A DNA stretch of 64,000 bases, taken from Providencia sp. R33. Lineage in GTDB: Bacteria; Pseudomonadota; Gammaproteobacteria; Enterobacterales; Enterobacteriaceae. The notes beneath the pieces are model-generated. The model saw only the letters and a list, made by a program, of their open reading frames with translations. It searched no databases and was not told the origin of the DNA. Position numbers and translations under genes: made by a program. Shown here one piece after another: positions 59,425 to 64,000 of this stretch. The stretch is taken from assembly GCF_019343475.1 (NCBI RefSeq), contig NZ_CP072453.1, positions 496,001 through 560,000 of the forward strand, in the 5' to 3' direction. Each line of letters starts with the position of its first letter. The stretch's first letter is position 1.

Positions 59425-60327
59425 ATGGCTATACGACGTTATGATGAGCAGCAAAGACGCAGCATTCTATTAGAACGATTAGCGGTTGATATCCCTTTTA
59501 TGGTAACAGTTGCATTAAAAGAAGATCTTGGGCAGTTGGTTGACTATAAACGAGATATTACAGGGCAGCTACTTAATGAGAGTACTATCTCAATCGCCCG
59601 TATTATTACACGGGAAAACGGCGTTTTTTGTGGTAAAAAATGGTTGGAAGAAGTCTTTCTTCAATTAGGCGGACAAGTCAAAATTGATTGGAAAGTGCAA
59701 GATGGTGATACGGTGACACCAAACCAAGTGTTGTGTGAAATGCAGGGACCATCTCAAGTTTTATTAACAGGGGAGCGAACGTCACTAAATTTTATCCAAA
59801 CTCTCTCCTCTGTTTCGACAGCAACAGCAGTATATGTAAAAGAGATTGCAGGGACTCGCGCCAAGTTACTTGATACACGAAAAACCATACCAGGTCTAAG
59901 AACTGCGTTGAAGTATGCTGTTCTTATGGGCGGAGGTTTTAACCATCGTTTAGGGCTTTCAGATGCCTATTTAATTAAAGAAAACCATATTATTTCAGCG
60001 GGTTCTGTGGGGAAAGCTGTTGAGCTCGCTAGACAAGCACACCCTGAAGTACCTATTGAAATTGAAGTGGAAAGCTTAGACGAGTTACTTCTGGCACTAA
60101 AAGCAGATGCAGACATCATCATGTTAGATAACTTTACACCAACAATGATGAAAGAGGCGGTAGTGTTAACTGCAGGGAAGGCTGCGCTTGAAGTTTCAGG
60201 CAATGTGACATTAAAAACGATAAAAGAATTTGCAGAAACGGGTATTGATTTTATTTCAGTGGGTGCTTTGACTAAGCATATCCAAGCGATGGACTTATCA
60301 ATGCGTTTTGTTGATAGCCATTCTTAG
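59425..60327 (+). CDS. nadC: Nicotinate-nucleotide pyrophosphorylase NadC
   Basis: NadC makes nicotinate mononucleotide from quinolinate and PRPP in de novo NAD synthesis. The 300-residue protein has ALKEDLGQLVDYKRDIT near 31-47, GERTSLNFIQTLSSVSTATAVYV, DTRKTIPGLRTALKYAV, GGGFNHRLGLSDAYLIKENH, EIEVESLDELL, and the barrel end IDFISVGALTKHIQAMDLSMRF. It is divergent from ampD, as in E. coli, but the pair is inverted relative to ppdD. Confidence 0.97.
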   Translation: MAIRRYDEQQRRSILLERLAVDIPFMVTVALKEDLGQLVDYKRDITGQLLNESTISIARIITRENGVFCGKKWLEEVFLQLGGQVKIDWKVQDGDTVTPNQVLCEMQGPSQVLLTGERTSLNFIQTLSSVSTATAVYVKEIAGTRAKLLDTRKTIPGLRTALKYAVLMGGGFNHRLGLSDAYLIKENHIISAGSVGKAVELARQAHPEVPIEIEVESLDELLLALKADADIIMLDNFTPTMMKEAVVLTAGKAALEVSGNVTLKTIKEFAETGIDFISVGALTKHIQAMDLSMRFVDSHS

Positions 60328-60356
60328 AGCGCCAACAGGCTATCTAAAGTCTGATA

Positions 60357-60396
60357 AGAGAACTGTATTGCACAATTTCATTATACAGTTCTTTTA
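60357..60396 (+). terminator. Intrinsic terminator of nadC
   Basis: AGAACTGTAT (60359-60368) pairs with ATACAGTTCT (60383-60392), followed by TTT, so a four-T tract closes the stem. It lies 31 bp after the nadC stop. Confidence 0.85.
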
Positions 60397-60858
60397 TTCC
60401 TCCCTGTATAACTTATAACAGCATTCGTAAAATTGAAGTATTTGCGTGGTATTTTTTTAAAAGCATCAATTTTATTCTAAAGCAAACAGGTCAATTTGGG
60501 TTGAGTAAGTCTTTTGAAATTTAAGATAAGTATAAAGTCAGTTGTGGAATTAACATTTTTGAAACAAAAAAAGTAAGGCATTTAAGTATAATAGAGTAGT
60601 TAGGGTTTTATTTGATTTTTAATTTATTTATTTTGAATTTTTATTCATTAAATCAATTGCTTTTACGATTCAGTTTGTATTTTTAATCGGTAAGTGATGT
60701 TTTTTATGTTAAAAATTTTCTTGCCTAGTTGCTCACTTAGTTATCAAAACATGCTAAATTTTAAAAAAAATTGTTAAGATTTGCAGGATTTTATGATTTA
60801 GCGCAAGGTCTTTATGGACAGATAGTGAATACTTTGTTACTTTATTAGCCCATAAACA
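60397..60858. other. AT-rich region upstream of pdhR
   Basis: About 460 bp with no gene. It holds many A/T tracts and the pdhR promoter region. E. coli has ampE and aroP before pdhR; neither is here. I cannot place a -35/-10 pair with confidence. Confidence 0.5.
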
Positions 60859-60875
60859 AATTGGTATTACCAATT
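60859..60875. promoter_or_regulatory. PdhR operator
   Basis: AATTGGTATTACCAATT is a perfect palindrome matching the PdhR consensus ATTGGTnnnACCAAT. It lies 52 bp before the pdhR start, giving pyruvate-controlled autorepression of pdhR-aceEF-lpd. Confidence 0.92.
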
Positions 60876-60927
60876 AACACTGGGTAATACGTAATCAATA
60901 ATTACTCACTTATGAATATGGCAGATT

Positions 60928-61698
60928 ATGACTTACGGTAAAATTCGCCAACCAAAGTTATCAGATGTAATAGAGCAACGGCTCGAGCATCTCATTTTCG
61001 AAGGGACATTGCGCCCTGGCGAAAAGCTGCCCCCTGAACGCGAACTCGCAAAGCAGTTTGACGTATCTAGGCCATCAGTGCGTGAAGCAATTCAAACATT
61101 AGAAGCCAAAGGGCTTCTCTCTCGTCGCCAAGGCGGCGGCACCTTCGTGCAAAAGAAAATGTGGCAAAGCTTTAGTGATCCTCTAGCTCAGTTACTCGAA
61201 GGTAATCCTGAATCTCAATTTGATCTTCTTGAAACTCGTCATGCTCTTGAAGGTATTGCAGCCTATTATGCTGCACTTCGCGGCACTGAAGAAGATCTTG
61301 ACCGTATTCGTCAAAGTTATGAACTTATCGAAATAGCGCAAAAAAGTGGCGAATTAGATGCTGAATCTGATGCGGTACTCCAATATCAACTCATTGTGAC
61401 AGAAGCGGCTCACAATGTGGTTTTGCTGCATCTATTGCGTTGTATGATCCCGATGTTAGAACAGAATATCCGTCAAAACTTTGAATTTTTGTATACCCGT
61501 AAAGAGATGTATAACGCAGTTAGCTCCCATAGAGCGCAAATTTTTGCTGCAATAATGGCAAGAGAGCCTGAAAAGGCGCGCGAAGCATCTCACCGTCACT
61601 TGTCTTTTATTGAAGATTTGCTATTGGATATTAGCCGAGAGCAAACTCGCAGAGAACGTTCTTTACGGCGGTTACAGCAACACCCTGATTTAACTTAA
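60928..61698 (+). CDS. pdhR: Pyruvate dehydrogenase operon repressor PdhR
   Basis: PdhR is a GntR/FadR-subfamily repressor released by pyruvate. The 256-residue protein has the winged helix near residues 10-75 (LSDVIEQRLEHLIFEGTLRPGEKLPPEREL in parts, then FDVSRPSVREAIQTLEAKGLLSRRQGGGTFV). The helical FCD effector domain (FDLLETRHALEGIAAYYAALRG, SHRAQIFAAIMAREPEKARE) carries the metal and pyruvate site. It is the first gene of the pdh operon, with a long hairpin between it and aceE. Confidence 0.97.
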   Translation: MTYGKIRQPKLSDVIEQRLEHLIFEGTLRPGEKLPPERELAKQFDVSRPSVREAIQTLEAKGLLSRRQGGGTFVQKKMWQSFSDPLAQLLEGNPESQFDLLETRHALEGIAAYYAALRGTEEDLDRIRQSYELIEIAQKSGELDAESDAVLQYQLIVTEAAHNVVLLHLLRCMIPMLEQNIRQNFEFLYTRKEMYNAVSSHRAQIFAAIMAREPEKAREASHRHLSFIEDLLLDISREQTRRERSLRRLQQHPDLT

Positions 61699-61774
61699 TA
61701 ATATAGATCCTGACTGCTGCGTCTATATTATTGTGAATGCTCTAAAAGAGAGTTAAAGCGGCAACTACATCAGG

Positions 61775-61826
61775 GCCTATCTTCCCGCTGTTTTAGCAAC
61801 ATTGGGAAAATAGCAGGAAGATAGGC
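61775..61826 (+). other. Long hairpin between pdhR and aceE
   Basis: GCCTATCTTCC (61775-61785) and GGAAGATAGGC (61816-61826) form a perfect 11-bp stem. It extends with a few mismatches toward the loop (CGCTGTTTTA against AAAATAGCA). No T run follows, so this is more likely an RNA processing or stability element than a terminator. Confidence 0.75.
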
Positions 61827-61869
61827 TCCACATAACCATATAAAATAGATAACAGATAAGGAATACACC

Positions 61870-64000
61870 ATGTCAGATATGTTAAAAAATGACGTGGATC
61901 CGATTGAAACTCGCGACTGGCTACAGGCGATTGAATCGGTCATCCGTGAAGAAGGTGTTGATCGTGCTCAGTTTATTATCGAACAGGTATTAAGCGAAGC
62001 GCGTAAGGGCGGCGTAAGTATTGCTGCTGGTGCATCTGGTCGTTCTGATTACATCAACACAATTGCTGTTGAAGATGAGCCTGCATACCCTGGTAACATG
62101 GACTTAGAGCGCCGTATTCGCTCTGCAATTCGCTGGAACGCAGTAATGACTGTTCTGCGTGCGTCTAAAAAAGACTTAGAACTGGGCGGCCATATGGCTT
62201 CTTTCCAGTCATCAGCAACCTTGTATGAAGTCTGCTTCAACCACTTCTTCCGCGCTCATAATAACAATGATGGCGGGGACTTAGTATTCTTCCAAGGCCA
62301 TATCTCTCCAGGAATCTATGCACGTGCTTTCTTAGAAGGCCGTTTAACTGAAGAGCAAATGAACAACTTCCGTCAAGAAATTGGTGGAAATGGTCTGTCT
62401 TCATATCCGCACCCTAAATTAATGCCTGATTTCTGGCAGTTCCCGACCGTATCAATGGGTCTGGGCCCAATCAACGCTATCTACCAAGCTAAATTCCTGA
62501 AATACCTTGATAACCGTGGCTTGAAAGATACATCTGCGCAACGCGTATATGCATTCTTAGGTGATGGTGAGATGGATGAACCAGAATCTAAAGGTGCAAT
62601 TACTATCGCAACACGCGATAAATTAGATAACTTAGTTTTCGTTATCAACTGTAACCTGCAACGTCTGGATGGCCCAGTAACAGGTAACGGCAAAATTGTT
62701 AACGAATTAGAAGGTATCTTTAACGGTGCTGGCTGGCAAGTTATCAAAGTTATGTGGGGCGACCGTTGGGACGAGCTGCTGCGTAAAGACACGAGCGGCA
62801 AACTTGTTCAATTAATGAACGAAACCTTAGACGGCGACTACCAAACCTTTAAATCACGTGATGGCGCATACGTCCGTGAGCACTTCTTCAATCGTTACCC
62901 AGAAACAGCTGCATTAGTTAAAGATATGACTGATGATGAGATTTGGGCACTGAACCGTGGTGGTCACGATCCGAAGAAAGTCTATGCCGCATTTGCGAAA
63001 GCAAAAGAAACCAAAGGCAAACCAACTGTTATTTTAGCGCAAACCATTAAAGGCTATGGTATGGGCGAAACAGCTGAAGGTAAAAACATTGCGCACCAAG
63101 TGAAGAAAATGAACATGGACGGCGTTCGCCATTTCCGTGATCAATTCAATGTGCCAGTGGCTGATGAGCAAATCGAAAAACTGCCATACATTACTTTCGA
63201 AAAAGATTCAGAAGAGTACAAATACCTGCACGAGCGCCGTCAAGCGCTGGGTGGCTATTTACCTGCTCGCCGTTCAACTTTTGATGAGAAACTGGAAATT
63301 CCTGCTCTGGCAGATTTCAGTCAATTATTAGAAGAACAATCAAAAGAAATTTCGACCACGATCGCTTTCGTTCGTGCATTGAACGTGATGTTGAAAAACA
63401 ACTCTATCAAAGAGCGTTTAGTGCCAATTATCGCTGACGAAGCGCGTACGTTCGGTATGGAAGGTCTGTTCCGTCAAATCGGTATTTATAGCCCTAAAGG
63501 CCAACAATATACGCCGCAAGACAGAGAACAAGTTGCCTACTATAAAGAAGACTCGAAAGGTCAAATCCTGCAAGAAGGTATCAACGAGCTGGGTGCAGGT
63601 TCTTCTTGGTTAGCTGCTGCAACATCTTACAGCACTAACAACTTGCCGATGATCCCATTCTATATCTACTACTCAATGTTTGGTTTCCAACGTATTGGTG
63701 ACTTAATGTGGGCAGCGGGTGACCAACAAGCGCGCGGCTTCCTGATTGGTGGTACTTCAGGTCGTACAACGCTGAACGGTGAAGGCTTACAACACGAAGA
63801 TGGTCACAGCCATATTCAATCACTGACTATTCCTAACTGTATTTCTTATGACCCAGCATTCGCTTATGAAGTTGCTGTGATTATGCAAAACGGTTTAGAG
63901 CGCATGTACGGTGAGAAACAAGAGAACGTGTACTACTACATCACGACTCTGAACGAAAACTACCACATGCCTGCAATGCCAGAAGGCGCAGAAGAGGGTA
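61870..64000 (+). CDS. aceE: Pyruvate dehydrogenase E1 component, 3' end outside window
   Basis: AceE is the ThDP-dependent decarboxylase of the pyruvate dehydrogenase complex. About 710 of the usual ~887 codons are present. The start MSDMLKNDVDPIETRDWLQ has AAGGA at the right distance. Visible blocks are GHMASFQSSATLYEVCFNHF near 106-125, GHISPGIYARAFLEGR, the ThDP-binding GDGEMDEPESKGAI with NCNLQRLDGPV near 231-260, and in the second domain GINELGAGSSWLAAATSY. QHEDGHSHI is also present. It would be followed by aceF and lpd. Confidence 0.97.
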   Translation, partial: MSDMLKNDVDPIETRDWLQAIESVIREEGVDRAQFIIEQVLSEARKGGVSIAAGASGRSDYINTIAVEDEPAYPGNMDLERRIRSAIRWNAVMTVLRASKKDLELGGHMASFQSSATLYEVCFNHFFRAHNNNDGGDLVFFQGHISPGIYARAFLEGRLTEEQMNNFRQEIGGNGLSSYPHPKLMPDFWQFPTVSMGLGPINAIYQAKFLKYLDNRGLKDTSAQRVYAFLGDGEMDEPESKGAITIATRDKLDNLVFVINCNLQRLDGPVTGNGKIVNELEGIFNGAGWQVIKVMWGDRWDELLRKDTSGKLVQLMNETLDGDYQTFKSRDGAYVREHFFNRYPETAALVKDMTDDEIWALNRGGHDPKKVYAAFAKAKETKGKPTVILAQTIKGYGMGETAEGKNIAHQVKKMNMDGVRHFRDQFNVPVADEQIEKLPYITFEKDSEEYKYLHERRQALGGYLPARRSTFDEKLEIPALADFSQLLEEQSKEISTTIAFVRALNVMLKNNSIKERLVPIIADEARTFGMEGLFRQIGIYSPKGQQYTPQDREQVAYYKEDSKGQILQEGINELGAGSSWLAAATSYSTNNLPMIPFYIYYSMFGFQRIGDLMWAAGDQQARGFLIGGTSGRTTLNGEGLQHEDGHSHIQSLTIPNCISYDPAFAYEVAVIMQNGLERMYGEKQENVYYYITTLNENYHMPAMPEGAEEG

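Noticed and set aside
1..64000. CRISPR arrays, tRNA or rRNA genes, insertion sequences
   Set aside because: I saw no regularly spaced repeats with unique spacers, no tRNA-like cloverleaf or rRNA sequence, and no transposase frame.

Overview
The window looks like a chromosome segment of a gammaproteobacterium of the order Enterobacterales, most likely Morganellaceae and probably Providencia. The reasons are the AT-rich base composition, protein sequences close to but distinct from E. coli, and the E. coli-like order leu / leuO / ilvIH / cra / dcw cluster / secM-secA / mutT / yacG-zapD-coaE / hof-ppdD / nadC-ampD / pdhR-aceE. Genus is an inference from gene order and composition; no rRNA is present.

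Bases 1-11247 (all minus strand) are part of a type VI secretion (T6SS) accessory region. In transcription order it holds vgrG (frameshifted), a 753-residue protein that is the best effector candidate, a tandem array of SUMF1-fold lipoproteins (one phase-shifted at a 10-base G run, one intact, one reduced to its signal peptide), a hairpin terminator, a PAAR spike-tip protein, a two-TM protein of unknown function and tssM, which runs off the left edge. This is the accessory and most variable part of the window.

Bases 11248-18428 mix several items: an acetoin/butanediol-type SDR dehydrogenase, an alpha/beta hydrolase lacking its usual histidine, a small HhH protein, ygdQ, mutH, a DnaA-box cluster upstream of mutH that resembles DARS2, sgrR with a short divergent SgrS-like RNA, and three copies of a ~115-bp intergenic repeat where E. 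coli has setA.

Bases 18429-30870 carry amino-acid biosynthesis and its regulators. They are leuLABCD with a leucine-rich leader peptide and attenuator (minus), leuO (plus), an inserted FadD-type acyl-CoA ligase, ilvIH and cra.

Bases 31368-49259 are a complete division and cell wall (dcw) cluster, mraZ to lpxC, tightly packed with many 1-14 bp overlaps, and with a clear promoter and MraZ operator in front. Then follow a DciA-like DUF721 gene (minus), secM with its arrest motif, secA and mutT. The yacG/zapD/coaE and ppdD-hofB-hofC (type IV pilus) groups run on the minus strand, the latter with a candidate CRP-S competence site. ampD/nadC are in inverted order relative to E. coli. pdhR with a perfect PdhR operator, and the first ~710 codons of aceE, close the window.

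The best lead for something undescribed is the T6SS cargo module: an unrecognised candidate effector followed by duplicated lipoproteins. Their Cys-Asp sorting signals predict inner-membrane retention, and one copy is switched off at a homopolymer that could be phase variable. The DARS2-like locus and the short SgrS are the next most interesting.
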